64,000 nt of DNA from Lineus longissimus (GCF_910592395.1 NC_088316.1:14012001-14076000); one strand, 5' to 3'. Shown: positions 1 through 12,929, counted from the first letter of the stretch. Notes: generated by a model from the sequence alone, not told the origin. A program made the numbers and translations.

Positions 1-828
1 TCAAGAGGGAGGAAATTCAAATTCAACATATCACTGCTGGTCATTTGTCTCGAGCATGAAGGTACATGTATTGAGCAACTGAGCCAGCCAGTGTGATTAT
101 TAGGTCCAGGGCATCGGAGCCCAGACCATGTCAGTTGATTCTGTGGTACTGATGAGATTGAGAAACAGTATGAAAGGCCTACAGTTCCACCAGACACATG
201 TGTTCTTGTTTCGTGGGGTCAGCGAAACAACAACACATGGACCCCATGTCTAAAGTGATGGATGTACCAGAATAAATATCTGATGAATTTGGTGATTTTT
301 AATCAGAAAAATAACTTTTACCTGAAAATGATTTCAGGGTCCTCGTATGCCTAAGGCAGCTGTTGGCTCCTCTGGTAAGCCACAAACAATCCATCCCCCC
401 AAATTGTTGCTCCTCTATCTTAAGCACAAAATTTATCTCGAAAATTATTTTGTTTGGGTTCTGACATGCCTTATCATTGGCCTTGTTAGTCAGAAACAAC
501 CCAACCCCCCATCATTTCAATTCCTTCTTTGAGGAGTGTAAGATTTTGAACCATGTCACAAGTCAACATTGAATTTTCATTAAATCACCATTCAATCAGA
601 TATTTTGATAAAACGCTAAAGCCTACGGTGACAAAATACAATCTAACCGCCGTACTGTTACTTGACGGCGATGGGAGCATGGTTGGGATGTGCTGGGTCA
701 ACAACATCCTTCTCCCTTCTGTGGGATGGCTCATCATGCTGAAAAGAAGAAGACAACATGAAAATAAGGTTGTTCCTGTAGGTGCACATGCTCAAGTAAA
801 TAATTCAATGTCAAGGGGCCATTGTGCT
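1..828. other. Intergenic, no gene seen
   Basis: I find no reading frame with coding character and no splice-bounded exon here. An (ACCG)n tract begins just beyond, inside the left arm of the inverted repeat at 829. Nothing else stands out. Confidence 0.5.
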
Positions 829-1426
829 GGTAACCGGAAAAACGCCGACCGACCGACCGACCGACCGATCGACCGACTGACCTGCCAACCTACCGTCATA
901 TGCAGTATCCCTTTCGCTTCTCTATAGCACATGTATCTGTGTAGTGTCCAGCGCAATGGACATGATGGAGTCCGACGTGTCGGACAGCAGCAGGTCATGT
1001 GAAATGAAATTGTAAACAAGCGCACGTGCGCTGTTCAAATGACAACAAATGCATATTGCGCGTTGCAGTTCATGCATTGCATCGGTCAAGACACTCGAGT
1101 AGAAAAACTACAGTGCATCATGGAGGTATTATTAACTCCATGAGTGCATAGATTAGGCCCAAATCATGTTTTTATATCCACCGACCATGTAGACAAAGCA
1201 TATCTTTAGAGTATCGTTATCAGTTCCCTACCGCGTGGGCTCGTTTTCCCGGTATAATTGACTGGAGATGCTGCTGTCAGACACGTCGGACTCCATCACG
1301 TCCATTGCGCTGGGCACTACACAGATACATGTGCTATAGAAAGCGAAAGGGATACTGCATATGACGGTTGGTTCGCAGATCAGTCGGTCAGTCGGTCGGT
1401 CGGTCGGTCGGCGTTTTTCCGGTTAC
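829..1426. repeat. Inverted repeat with about 165 bp arms around an (ACCG)n tract
   Basis: The segment 829-992 recurs in reverse complement at 1266-1426, separated by about 270 bp. Both arms contain an (ACCG)n/(CGGT)n microsatellite, a stretch reading TATAGCACATGTATCTGTGTA in one orientation, and the CGTGTCGGACAGCAGCA-type end. Arm identity is high but not perfect. The arrangement suits a fold-back or MITE-type non-autonomous element. No transposase frame is visible in the spacer, and no clear target-site duplication was found. Confidence 0.7.
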
Positions 1427-2344
1427 CCATTGTGCTGACTGTATAGATATCTTGTAGTAGTAGACAATTCATGCTGGTTAAGCAATGTGCTATAGGTTTC
1501 AGACAACGAACTTTTCGAAAACATCTTCTCTATTAAACCTTCATTCAGGACTGTGTAAAGTGTGGTTCATTCTAAATCCAGGTGTTTTAGAATACTAATT
1601 ACAACGCGATTTTCATCAGAATTGCACAGATGATAGTTTTGACCTTTCTAAAAAAGTGTGTTGCCATTATACTGCTTATATCAAAATGTAGTAAAACAAC
1701 ACAGTTTTACATCTTTCTGTACTGCATGGGAACTGAATGCATTATACCTATCATTCATGCGAGATTTACCATATTTTATAAAGGTTCCACTTTACTCCAG
1801 AAAAGTATAATACCCTCACTCCATGTGACCAAGAAATTCATCAAGATTATATGATAAACTTTTTCTTGAACTAACAAAATTCTAACTGCATGGAGTTTGA
1901 CTGATGGTCATTTGTCTCTGAATGACGTCTTGCAACCAGTTATGATAAATTCCTTGCAAAGATATAATGGAACGATTTCAGGGAAGTTGACCTAGGTCAA
2001 AGAGGTCCTATTGGCATTGCAAGGACTGACGATGGGCAAAGGGATACTCTTCGACACAATTACATTCTATCATTTTGGCCTACCCCGCATTGATATTTGG
2101 TCGGTGCACATTAGCACATGTAGAACGGTCTTCAATTCACGATCTATAATCTAATGAGTATAGCACTATCGACTGGTGTTGAATTGGGCAGACATAGGAG
2201 TTGTCGCCCTGGATAAAGCATCCAGCCCTTTTGTTTTTGGACAGATTATGGTGCTGTCTTGGTTCTATAGAGACCCTGACCATAACTACCTAAAGGATCA
2301 CTACCTAAGGGACTGAGTCTTCAGTGCCTGGGCAGTTTTCCAAA
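1427..2344. other. Intergenic, nothing recognised
   Basis: AT-rich sequence with only short chance reading frames. I see no repeat shared with the rest of the window and no conserved coding block. Confidence 0.4.
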
Positions 2345-2580
2345 GAGAGGGAATCAAAAGGCAGCTGCCAAGTAGACAAGATAAAGTTACACAAAGTCGC
2401 CAATAGGGGTCTCTCACATCTCACAGTATGTCGAAACTATTCACGCTGTACGAGGGATATATATTTAGTGCTGAATCTAACCTGTCCCCGGAGTGCTCTT
2501 ACTTTGCATATTAGTCACCTGAAGATGGCCAATTTATCACCCCTCCTCCTGTCCCCCTTTAACATGATTCAAGCTCTCGG
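2345..2580 (+). repeat. Dispersed repeat, copy 1
   Basis: About 230 bp shared with 14523-14755 in the same orientation. The best-conserved core is AAGATAAAGTTACACAAAG followed by TCGCCAATAGGGGTCTCTCA. The 14.5 kb copy is flanked by CTTTAAAGGGAC-type ends in inverted orientation, which suggests a MITE. This copy has a similar right end (GTCCCCCTTTAA). Confidence 0.6.
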
Positions 2581-4083
2581 TGTCATTCCTTTGACTTTGT
2601 AAGTCTAGGATATTGAGGAGATAACCAACTTATCCTGTTTACAACCAAGAAGTTTAATCTGCTTGAAGATTAGAGGTGCTCTTCTCTTCATTACTGTAAT
2701 CACTTTGAACATTTCAAAACAATCCAGAAACTCCTCAGCAGATATCAGGTAACTAAAGGCTAACTTGACTCCATGCATGTTTTGCTGGCCATTCCCACCA
2801 AAAGAAACTGCACTCCTCCATGACGGCCAGCATAATGTATTGTGCGACGTCACAAGATTGTATGTCAGGACAGAACGAGTCTGTTGTGGTGAGGTGCGTC
2901 ATTTTCAGAAGCGCCCAACGCTACTGTCACTGCCTGTATGGAGACCAATTACTCAATGACCTCAGCAGTAATGCTGATTCCTAAGTCGACAAAGCAAGGA
3001 ATCTGTGATGATTGCGGGTATTGGGAGAGGCAGACTAATCTGATGAAGTTGTAATTGTCATCATTTGTAGCTGCCGGTCTAACTGGATGTTTTGTCAGCA
3101 GAAGGCTCTGTAGATGACCATTGGATATTTCTCCCAGGTGCAGCCCCCAGTCGACCGATGGTGACCAGAAATAGACCACACCCTATCGCATGCCTATCTC
3201 AAGAAAATGTGTAAGACAGGTTGCTATGAAGGATTCTGGTGGACATTTAAAAATGCTACAGTGGCTTAGGCTTCAGCATTACTCAAGTTTTGTTGATCTA
3301 AGACCAGTTCTGAATAATCAGAATTTTTATGCACTATTCGACACCATGATACATGTTCAACTTGGATAACAGATGGTTAGCTAAATTGAGTTGGCCATTG
3401 TCGAGATCACGCCTCCTTATTACTGTCCCGCTGCCACAATGACGTTCCTACGAGAAAAGGGGGTCTTGAGTACTACCCAATGGCCAACGCTAAATTGGTA
3501 CTCTTCCTTTGCCCTCCCAGTCCCATTTGTGTGGAAATTTTCTTGCAAGTATGACAGTTTTCATGTTTTCAAAGCATTTTTCCTTGTAAAAACCATATTT
3601 CTGAATGATGCAATAATGTGGAAGAGCAAGCTTACATGTGTAGAATGTGTAACACATGAGGTTACGAACATTCCTTGTTGTCTAGTTCTTTTTGCAACAT
3701 TGCATAGCTTTACTAATTAAGATTGGTCCAAACTATCATCACCGGGAGTTTGATGAAAATCGCACTGTAATTGGTGTCGCAAAAACAGCGTTGGAAAATT
3801 GTTCCTCAACTTCTAAATCAGGCCATTGGCTACACCTAATCAAGGACATTTGAAATCAAGAAAAACTGAAATTGATTTGTTTATATTACCAATGTGATGG
3901 CATCCTTCCGAAGGTATGAGATAGGCTGTCCTCATGATTGCTGCAGGATATCATGTCAGGGCTCTATGTCCGTAGCTTTCCCGAAGTCAAGAGAGTCCCT
4001 GTGGAGTCAGATTGTCATTATAGTCTATTAGATGATTGTCATTATAGTCTATGACATTTAGTGTCCATTAATCCATCCACACG
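2581..4083. other. Intergenic, nothing recognised apart from a short tandem duplication
   Basis: No supportable gene. At about 4011-4053 a 24 bp unit (GATTGTCATTATAGTCTA core) is present twice in tandem. The remainder is unremarkable AT-rich DNA. Confidence 0.4.
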
Positions 4084-6482
4084 CCCCTGCGAAATTCGAC
4101 TGGAAATTGTCGGCAAAAGCCGGCAATTTCCACCTAATTCCAAACTATTTTTCCTTGCCAGGAGGCTGGAATTAGCTGGAAATTCCAGAAAATGTCAGGG
4201 CTGGAGTTTGGCGGTATTTTGGTAAATGGCAGTGCCAGAAAATGCCAGCTCTGGAAAAAGCTGGCATAACCTGGCATTAGCTGGAACCTTTAAATTTCCA
4301 GAGCTGGAATAAGGTGGAAAAATCTTGACCCAGGCCTTCCAGCTGATTACCAATGTCAGGGCTGTCATTTATTGGAAATAGCTGGCATTAGTTGACATTA
4401 GCTGGAAATTACAAATTCAGCATGCAACGAGGAATGTCAGGGCTGTCATTTATTGGAAATAGCTGGCATTAGTTGACATTAGCTGGAAATTTAATATTGA
4501 GTATGTGACCTGCTCTACGTTTGAATCGATCAGAGCACTGCACACTAATAAACAGGCGTTTTTTGTCACTCAACAGTGACTATGATTAGAATCGTTGTGA
4601 TATGCAACAAGAAGATCTCTTGTCGTGGAGTAAAACCAATAATCGCTTAGTTTTGACTTTGCTGATTGCAATCTTGTCACACGCACCTGCGATTATCACC
4701 ACAGACAGGCAATTTTTCACATGCAAACATGATTGCATGTTGATTTTGCTTGATCCCAGGCCGTGCGATTTCCAATTCTAATTCAATTTTGATGGCATCT
4801 GCAATTATAACTGCAAACAAGCAATTTCTGTCACACAGAAATATGATTAAAGGTTGCAGGTTGATTTTGCTTCCAACAGAGGTTGCTAGGATGACCAGTT
4901 CTTGTTGCGGGCACCTGAAATTATCTATGCAAACAAGTGATTTATGTCACTTGCAAACATGATTGCTGTGGCATTATCAAGTTTTGAGCATATGCCACTG
5001 ACCTAATCCCTTAGTTTTCTGACACAATCTTGTCACACTGTTATAATGTAAATATCATTCTTGGTGTGTGTTGACCATGGACTTACACGAGCATAAGAGG
5101 CCCTATCATATAAAACGTAAGATTATTGCTTCACTGAGGCTCCTTGCAGACACCTCTGCCAGGCGGACACTTCCTCATTGCAGATGGTTTAAGTTGCCAC
5201 ATGACCTGGGTTGGAGTGCTCGTCAATGCCGACTGGCATCGTCAGGGCTCAATGCCCATCCTGGAGACAGCACGTCATTTACATCATAGCTAATTGTGAT
5301 CAGTTGATACGATGACGTCATTGACAATCACTGACAGGAAAATTTTGCCTCTCGTTTAATAATATAGATAGTGCAAAGTATTCACATTGTAATATTAGGC
5401 TCGTAAGTTTGAGGATCATGGATTGACCAGATTGGTGTGAATTGCCCCAGGGCCCATGGAACATATGTAGGCCTATACCAATTTTAAGTCCAGACTTTAT
5501 GAAACGTGCCGCGCTAACAATACGGCCGCCACCGACGATGGACGCCACATCATCGCATAGGCTCACAAGGTGAGCCAAATAAAAAAGAGGTGCCGTTTTA
5601 ACTGGATACCGTGACATCAACATGATGTTAACCACACATAGCACACTCTGTCACTTTGATGTCTGGAGGGCAGGGTTACAGACGGGACTGACGTCCAAAA
5701 TGGATGTCCAAATAACATCACTGCACGACCTTGAAAAGAATGATGGAGCAAGCCGACTGTTGATTGACTCCATCACTTACATGAGTCATGAGCTGTGGAC
5801 ATCTCCCATGCAAAATCTTACAGTTATGATACCGTCCGGGTCTACGATCATGCATACAATAATACAGGCTTACAGCACATACACTGATTCAGGCTTCATC
5901 ATATGCTAAAAAAACAACCTCAAGGCCTGTCCAGATTACCCTTTTTGCATTCATTTGAATCCTTATGTGTTCCAATTCAATTTGTGTAAACTTTGGATAT
6001 CTTGATATCGAATTCGGGGTAAAAATCAAGAAATAAGAAGAGCTCCCACATGATTTCTTTGTTCGACTTGAAAATTCAAACCTACCAGTTCCTGTCTGAG
6101 GTGTAATGCATCATGGGATAGGTCAGGTGATAAGACCACATGATAGAATTGCATAACATAATAGCAATTTGCATAATGCCAGCTTTTTCCAACAATTGTC
6201 AGAAACATCGAATTTGAAATTTCCAGCTAATTCCAGCTCTGACAATCTCATAGTAAAGTGACAGAGATTTCCAGCGCTGGAACTTTTACGAAAAGTAAAG
6301 TTCCAGAAAATGCCAAGAATTTCCACCCCATGGATAAAGTTCCAGTTTTTGTCAGCTTTTGCCAGCTATAACTTTTCGATGAAACTCTCTAAATTCAAAG
6401 TGTCAGCTTATTCCAGCCAAGAGCTGGAAATTCCAGCTATTTCCAACAAAATCCACCTAAGGTAAAATTCATTTCGCAGGGG
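4084..6482. mobile_element. Fold-back type element with subrepeated inverted termini
   Basis: The element starts CCCCTGCGAAATT and ends AATTTCATTTCGCAGGGG-like, giving matching inverted ends 2.4 kb apart. The inner sides of both ends (about 4100-4490 and 6205-6470) are built from many short variants of AGCTGGAAATT and GGCATTAGCTGG, reading CTGGAA rightwards on the left arm and TTCCAG on the right. Long subrepeated inverted arms are typical of Foldback/Galileo-like elements. The interior (4.5-6.2 kb) carries no transposase-like frame, so it is probably non-autonomous. Target-site duplications are not obvious. The family assignment is inference. Confidence 0.6.
4660..4990 (+). repeat. Three diverged tandem repeats inside the fold-back element
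   Basis: Three units of roughly 110-120 bp begin near 4680, 4797 and 4909. Each carries CACCTGCGATTATnnnn or a variant, then CAAACAAGCAATTT, then TGTCAC and AACATGATTG. They are strongly diverged and non-coding. Confidence 0.45.
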
Positions 6483-7764
6483 CAGCAAACACTTTCCCTT
6501 CCACATCTTAGCGAAGATTCTCCTTGAATTAGTCTGTCAAGGCATCGTTTGCTGAACTGTGGTTTGTCACTCCTGCACATGGATATCCCTCAGCGCAACC
6601 ATTCTATCCACTGAATCCACTCGACTCTCAGTCGTCTGCCCGTATCTGTGAGCGACTGGAAAACAAAATTTAAGGTCACTCCATTGTTCTTCCATAATTA
6701 ACGCACTTGTGCCATATAAAGGGCCAAATATGTAGATTTCAGCACGGGCACTGCCGTTCTGTAGAACTACAAATACCAGAAGCACCCAGTTTCAGCAAAC
6801 TCGAACTGTTCTTAAAAGCATTGTGCATAACTATAATTTTATTTTCCTGGACCACCAGTAATTACGAACGGCGTACCCCTAAGTTAAAGCCCTCACTCAG
6901 CCCCTTATCTCATCGCGTCTTGACATCTTGTTTGTCCCAAAAGTATAATTTGCAAGTTTCGGGTTAATAAGTCTCGATATCAACATCGGTTGAGAGGCGA
7001 CCCTACTTTTAACTCTTACCCCAGTTTATGCTGGGAGCTTTCAGTTGAACTCATGGAACTCAGATTAGCTGCTCAATCAGCACTACAACACGAGCATTTT
7101 CAACCGGTGAGCGCACTGGGAGCTCCTGACTGCTTCTCAGAGACCCAAGCCATTACACAATTTTATTACGTTTGTGTTTAGTAAGGAGCGATGCAGTGAC
7201 AAAACCATATGGATGGAAAATCTAATAGCCTGTCTATTTTCAGTGCAGCCACAGAACATATGGAATATTTATTGGCACACCCTATAAATACACTTTAGGG
7301 CTGAGTTCGTTTAGTTTCACGAGTATGAAATATGCAGGTCCAAGTTTCCCAATCGACGTGCAAAATCTCCCTGAAGATGCTGAAGTCTTCAAGCAATATG
7401 GGGATATCGCTAGCATAATGCATCTCTGCCAGAATAATCGGGTCGAACTCAGCCGATGGGGTTTTCACCAATATACTGTCTTATCTGTTTATATTTACCA
7501 TATATGCGTTGGATTCCTTTGTCATCCAAAATCTTTGAGAGTCACATCTACCATAGCACGAATTGTAGATCTTGGTTAAGTGGTTGGGCCTTCTCGACAG
7601 CCATCATCTCAATCTGCAGTCGGCTGATAACAGAAAAAATACATTCAAGGACCAAGCTCAAAATGAATAGATTGAAACCAAAAGATTTTTTTCCTTTTCA
7701 TTTGGGTGAGATGGTTGTCACTTCAAGTGTCAGGTTTCGTTTTCATAAACTTTCTGGCTTCACA
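6483..7764. other. Intergenic, nothing recognised
   Basis: Short overlapping chance frames only. No splice-consistent exon series, RNA gene or repeat was identified. Confidence 0.4.
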
Positions 7765-8645
7765 TTTTAGCCCACCTTCCAGGGTAGCTTATACGATACC
7801 GTTTGACATTTCTTAACCACTTGACCTAGAAGGTTTATACTTGGTGTGTGGGTACCCCCAGGCAAGACCTTCTTTCAAAAATGAAAATTAGCGCAATTTG
7901 ACTGCTTGTCTGCCATATAGGCGGCACTCTTTGAAAACCTATTTTTGGCTATATCTTATGAACGCTGCCAGCTAAAATCATGACATTTTTACTGTGGGTG
8001 TATGTCATAAGGGTGCTTCACTCAAACAGGTTTTTGATTTGACATACTTTTCAAGGTCTCAGAGGTTGAAGTTTGTTCTCGGCTTTGCCATCAGGCAATA
8101 GCGGCACATTTCATAACCGCTGGTGTTACTGACTTGAAATCTTGTACATATGTACCACTAGGTCAAATGACCTCAGAGACTAAATTTTGATGTGATTTGA
8201 TTCCTGGATTGGCCACCAGGGGGCCGAAACCCGAAACACAAAAAGTGCTATTTCTCCGGAACTATAGGCTGGAGTATTTCCAAATATTTATCGTAGGTAC
8301 ATCTTGTAAGGATACATGACATTATACCCAGGTTTTTGATTTGACGTACTTTTCAAGGTCACAGAGGTCAAGTATGGAAATTTCAACAAGCATGGCACGT
8401 TTTCTTACTTATGTGACCTAGACCATTCTAAACTTGTACAAAGATGCCTCTTGGCGAATCCGACCCAAACAACCAACTACAGTCTAGATTTGATTCCAAA
8501 TGTGGCCACCAGGGGGCAAAGGTTAAAATATCATCAATGAAGTCAAAAGCACTCATCATGGCCATTTTTGTTCCATGTCAACAAGTGAGCACAATGGCCC
8601 TGGCCGTTTCATTTCATAAAGCGGCACTGCTGGAAAGATGCTCAT
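7765..8645 (-). mobile_element. Non-autonomous element copy in inverse orientation to 11.85-12.76 kb
   Basis: It begins TTTTAGCCCACCTTCCAGGG. The portion 7806-8120 matches the reverse complement of 12341-12652 closely, sharing GGTGTGTGGGTACCCCCAGG and GGCTATATCTTATGAA-type blocks. A second, diverged run of the same sub-motif (TTTTTGATTTGAC, then CTTTTCAAGGTC) occurs at about 8030 and again at about 8331, so the element has internal repetition. No transposase or reverse-transcriptase frame is present. Confidence 0.6.
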
Positions 8646-9126
8646 AGGCCTTTTCCTGGATCAAGTGGAGTGAAGATGTCTTTGGTTAACGGTATTTTCT
8701 TGTGGAAAAATGCTGATCAGCCACACTCTTTGGCAGGCATAATCTTCATGATTCCTGGCCAATTTCATTTGTTGATCTATGATCACCAAATAGGTGTGAG
8801 CACATAATTTGTTCAAATTGCCTTGGATTTTTATGTCTGATATTACTAATAACCATACATAAAATGTAACTCATGATTTATCCAACTAATTAAGATCATC
8901 GAGGTCAATTTGCCCATTTGACTGTTATTTGAGCTCTCTCATTCAGGTGGTCTCACTCAGGGATAAAAGTTCATGACTTGGCCTCCAGGGTGCGGGTTCG
9001 GAGACACAAAAAATGTGTTTCTCTCCTTAACTGCTGGTTGGACAGTTATGAAGTCTGTTTCATGAGTAGATATGATATCAACCAGGACTAAGTCACTGAT
9101 GCTCACCCTGTAGACTGCAACATTGC
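8646..9126. other. Intergenic, nothing recognised
   Basis: AT-rich DNA lying between the inverted element copy and a short minisatellite. No gene or RNA feature supported. Confidence 0.35.
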
Positions 9127-9210
9127 TTTTGTGTCCCTTGTCCTTGTGTCCCTTGTCATTCTGTCCCTTGTCCTAATGTGTACCTTGTCCTTGTGGCCCT
9201 TGTACAATGT
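9127..9210 (+). repeat. Minisatellite, 15-17 bp unit
   Basis: About five imperfect units of GTCCCTTGTCCTTGT and variants, with substitutions that turn CCC into TAC or GCC. Confidence 0.75.
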
Positions 9211-9795
9211 TGGCTCGGGCTGCCTAAAAAGAATCATATTTTTTGTTGAGGGGTTTATCTAATTTCTACAGCATGATGCGTTCACACTGAATCCGATTTA
9301 AAACTGTCTCCAGAGAGCACTCTCCAGAAAACGAATTGGCTATACACCAGTTTTGAAACGGCTGCATGGAAGTACCACACTAATGGCCTAATGCGCATGC
9401 AATTTGATTTGAAAAGTGCAACTCTTGATGCGTATTGTATAAACGTGCTATTCGCGGATGAATGTCCCTGCCCTTTGTTGTGATTTGAAGATAATAAAGA
9501 CAGGAACAAGCTAGTGTGCATGCCCCTGCCAATAGTTTTAATACGTATTAACGCCCACACCACAAGTTTCAATGAGAATCAGTCAATGCGAATTCAATAA
9601 AGCACATTTTATTGTATTCTGGAACCAAATTGGTTGAAGTGGTTTCAAAACAGAATGAACAGAATTGAGTGTAGCACCCCAATAGGTATAAAAGTTGAAA
9701 TTGTAGGACAGATTGATACTTTTTTCGGAGTTATTTTAACATCTTTGTAATGTTTGTTTTAATCCAGACGTAATTGACGACTAAGTGATGCTTAC

Positions 9796-9883
9796 CCTGT
9801 ATGGCACCAACATTGGCAGCAACCTTGGGGTCCATCCAGTGTCTTCTTGGCTCTCGAGCTGGAGGCCGGCTCTCCTTCTTCAT
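9796..9883 (-). other. Possible first coding exon of an unidentified gene (weak)
   Basis: On the minus strand an ATG at 9883 opens 29 codons rich in charged residues (MKKESRPPAREPRRHW...). They end at ACAGG followed by a good donor, GTAAGC. Composition and the donor resemble a real exon, but no partner exon was found at lower coordinates and the protein is not recognised. A similar donor-like context (TACAGG then GTGAGC) occurs at about 9099 on the same strand. It may be chance. Confidence 0.2.
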
Positions 9884-11388
9884 CGCCGTCTTGTCGATTT
9901 CAGCGGGTATATATGTTAGCTTTGTGAGGCACAAGGAGGTTGAGAACACTGTTGTTATTCAAAGAGCCCAATGTCTTCGTCATATGTACTAAACTGGTTT
10001 AGCACAAGTCCCACACGGACACGCCTGACATTTCGTCCGACGAAATTCCGCAGGTTAACAACAGGCCTCTGACCCCAGTCATTCCATCCCCCTCGAGATC
10101 AGGTAGGGGATCGCTGGCCAGCTATTGCTTACTATTGTTAACAGTCGTAAGACTTATCCCGCCAACACTCTAAAACAAGGGGACCAATTGAATGACTAGC
10201 GACACGCAACCGTTAATTTTCCCCCATCAATCAACCACAATGACTCAAGGGGAACACGTACTTTGAACCTAAGTCCATGTCATCACCGTCGAAACTTAGA
10301 TGAGGACCGCAGAACAAAGTGGCAAGCATGCCTGGGACCCAGCCACCGTGCTTTGGACGTGAGTTAGACTCAGTCGCCAGACACGATAACCGAATACACC
10401 AAGCGTATAGCTTGAATCGAACCCGATCTATCATCGTCATTGGTCACCTGGCCTGGCCTGGACAACTGAAAGCTGAAGAGGTTAAAACAGATGATAAGAT
10501 GAACCAAAAGAATAACAACTATAGCTAGATAACTACGATAGCTAGATAACTACGATAACTACTCTAACAACTAGAATAATGACAATAGCTACAAAATGAG
10601 CAAGTCACAGACACACTTCCAACTCTCACAACGGTCACCATTGTCTTCCCCCCCCCCCCCCACATGACCTCCCGCACCCTTTTCCTGTCCCGTCTCAAAC
10701 ACACACACACACACACACACACTCAATATACTGTGGTTACGACTTTTGAACATCCACTCACATGAATTGCTGATGGAGGTGTCACTGTCAATCTATATAA
10801 CATGTTCAAAACTCGGTGTACATTTTTGTGCATTTTACCAAAAAATATTCTTGGGATAAAAAATGGCAAAATATAGACAAGATGGTTCTGAATCCTTGAT
10901 CTCTCAGGAAAGTGCGCATGAAAAGGTCCTTGCAATTGGAATAAAAGTTGTATGTGATTTGTGATATTTTTTAAATTTCAGTATTAGTTCATAATCATAT
11001 ACCTCATTGATAAGGCTTGGTCTATGACAAGTGTTTGACTTGCTTATTGGTTTGTTATATTTTTCACTAGTCATACTTACAATATTCAACTCTCAGTGTG
11101 TGGCTTCTATCAGTTTTCACCACGTGATATTGCTTGGAAACCAAATCACTGAATGCAGGCAAATCTACAATTAGCATTGTCAGTTAATTCTTTAGCTCGC
11201 TGGCAGATTGCTTTAACTGAGAGTGACACATTTTGGGACTGACTTCTCATTTGTGGTCTTCAATAGCATTGTTTTACTATTTTATTCTAATAACGGTTAA
11301 AAAGATTTGACAGTGGCAACTCAATCAACAGTTTTGGCAAGTTGTTACTTGATGCATACCCTTCATCAGATCATTTTGCGGTTCATCC
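9884..11388. other. Intergenic with simple repeats
   Basis: Contains a 14-base C run (10648-10661) followed by a (CA)n microsatellite (10699-10722), and a short GATAACTA-rich tract near 10520-10570. No gene is supported. Confidence 0.5.
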
Positions 11389-11815
11389 AAAAAATCTTCG
11401 GTTGCAATTGCGGACAAGGTTTGTGGCATCTGTAATGATAAATCGAACAAATGCATAATGCACTATCACAGCAATTCTAGTGTTTTTTTGAGTCATGAAA
11501 TTACTGCCTAAATATGATGTTGAAATACATCATTTTTAGTCATGAATTACGTTTCCTTCATGGAATTGATGGACTTTATTCCTTTTCCTGATTTAATGGC
11601 CCGATTGTACTCTCCAGTTCTTTTGCGCCAAAGGATGCATTCTTATATCTTTTGTCATTCGACTTGTGGCACCTCTCAACCAATCGGAAAGTCAGAATCT
11701 ATACATACCTAAATGTAACCATTCACCTTGCAAACCATACCAGCGAGAATCTTTGGTTGCAATTGCGGACAAGGTATGCAACATCTGTAATGATAAATTG
11801 GTACAAATGCACAGT
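11389..11815 (+). repeat. Duplicated about 70 bp segment
   Basis: The block GGTTGCAATTGCGGACAAGG, followed about 15 bases later by CATCTGTAATGATAAAT, occurs at about 11389-11462 and again at 11750-11815 in the same orientation, roughly 360 bp apart. No coding significance is seen. Confidence 0.6.
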
Positions 11816-11850
11816 TCCAAATTCCTTAAGTTGAGAGCATTGTCTCATTT

Positions 11851-12757
11851 TTAGCTCAAGTGACCTTAGTAGAATAGCTATTCGGTAGTGGTGTCTGACC
11901 GTCAGTCCCTCGATCCATCTGTCCTAGGGGGACAATTTGACTAAAACTTTGTGCACTTGATTTATTCTTCATTTCAAGAATTTTTACATACTTCTTGGGT
12001 TCCAGGCAGCGATCTTGAAGCCAATGGTTGTAACTATATATAGTGATGATATTAACATTATGAACCATCAGAGTTAATTGGTCCGTTACCTCCCCTTGGT
12101 GAACGAAGTCCAGGTCGGCAGAGTGGATCGAAAGCTGATCAACCCAAGATGGATATCAGGGGTGATCATATATTATGATCGGAGTTATTGACTTGACCAA
12201 CCTTTTAAGGTCACAGTGTTCAAATTTCATCATTTTACCAGCTGGTGGTATGTTTTGTCATTGTTCAATTGAGATGGTTCTTATTTGGTTCAAGGATGAA
12301 TCTAAGTGCCCTCTAACAAGATTTCAAGTCAGTGACACCGGTGGTAACGAAAAGTGCCGCTATTACCTAACGGCGATGCCGATAGCGAATTTTGACCTCT
12401 GTGACCTTGAAAAGTAGGTCAAATCAAAAACCCGGGTTATATTTCAAGCACCCTTATGATGCATCTACAGTAAAAATTTCATGATTCTAGCTAGCAGCAT
12501 TCATAAGATATAGCCAAAAATAGGTTTTCAAAGAGCGCCACCTATATGGCAGACAAGCATTCAAATTGCACTAATTTTCATTTTGAAGAAGGTCTTGCCT
12601 GGGGGTACCCACACACCAAGTATGAACCTTCTAGGTCAAGTGGTAAAGAAACATACCACTCTTTTGTCAAAATTAACGATCGACGACGACGAAAACGGAC
12701 GACGGAGACGCCGGACACCACATTATCATCTAAGCTCCCCTGAACTGTGAGCTAAGA
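11851..12757 (+). mobile_element. Non-autonomous element with TTAGCTCA / TGAGCTAA ends
   Basis: The segment opens TTTTAGCTCAAGTGACC and closes GAACTGTGAGCTAAG, giving short inverted ends about 0.9 kb apart. Its right half (12341-12652) is the same sequence as 7806-8120 on the opposite strand. A GACGACGACGAAAACGGACG-type GC-rich tail precedes the right end. No protein is encoded. Short ends of this type are frequent in invertebrate MITE/SINE-like repeats; the class is not assigned here. Confidence 0.55.
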
Positions 12758-12929
12758 ATTAAGACCAACGCATAGATGGATCCATGTTCCATTGTGTTCA
12801 TGAAAGTACATGTGGGTCAGGTCTAGACCTATACATGCAAACCAAAACTTGCGCATGACTCCACTTTGCCAATCTAAGAAACACCAGAACTCATTCAAAA
12901 CCCACAAAATAGAGGCACTTTGACTAGGC

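Noticed and set aside
3391-3720. 109-codon plus-strand frame
   Set aside because: Random-like composition, no splice or family evidence.
10231-10440. Minus-strand frame containing GGWVPGMLATLFCGPHLSF
   Set aside because: No convincing acceptor or donor, no partner exon; may be part of a repeat.
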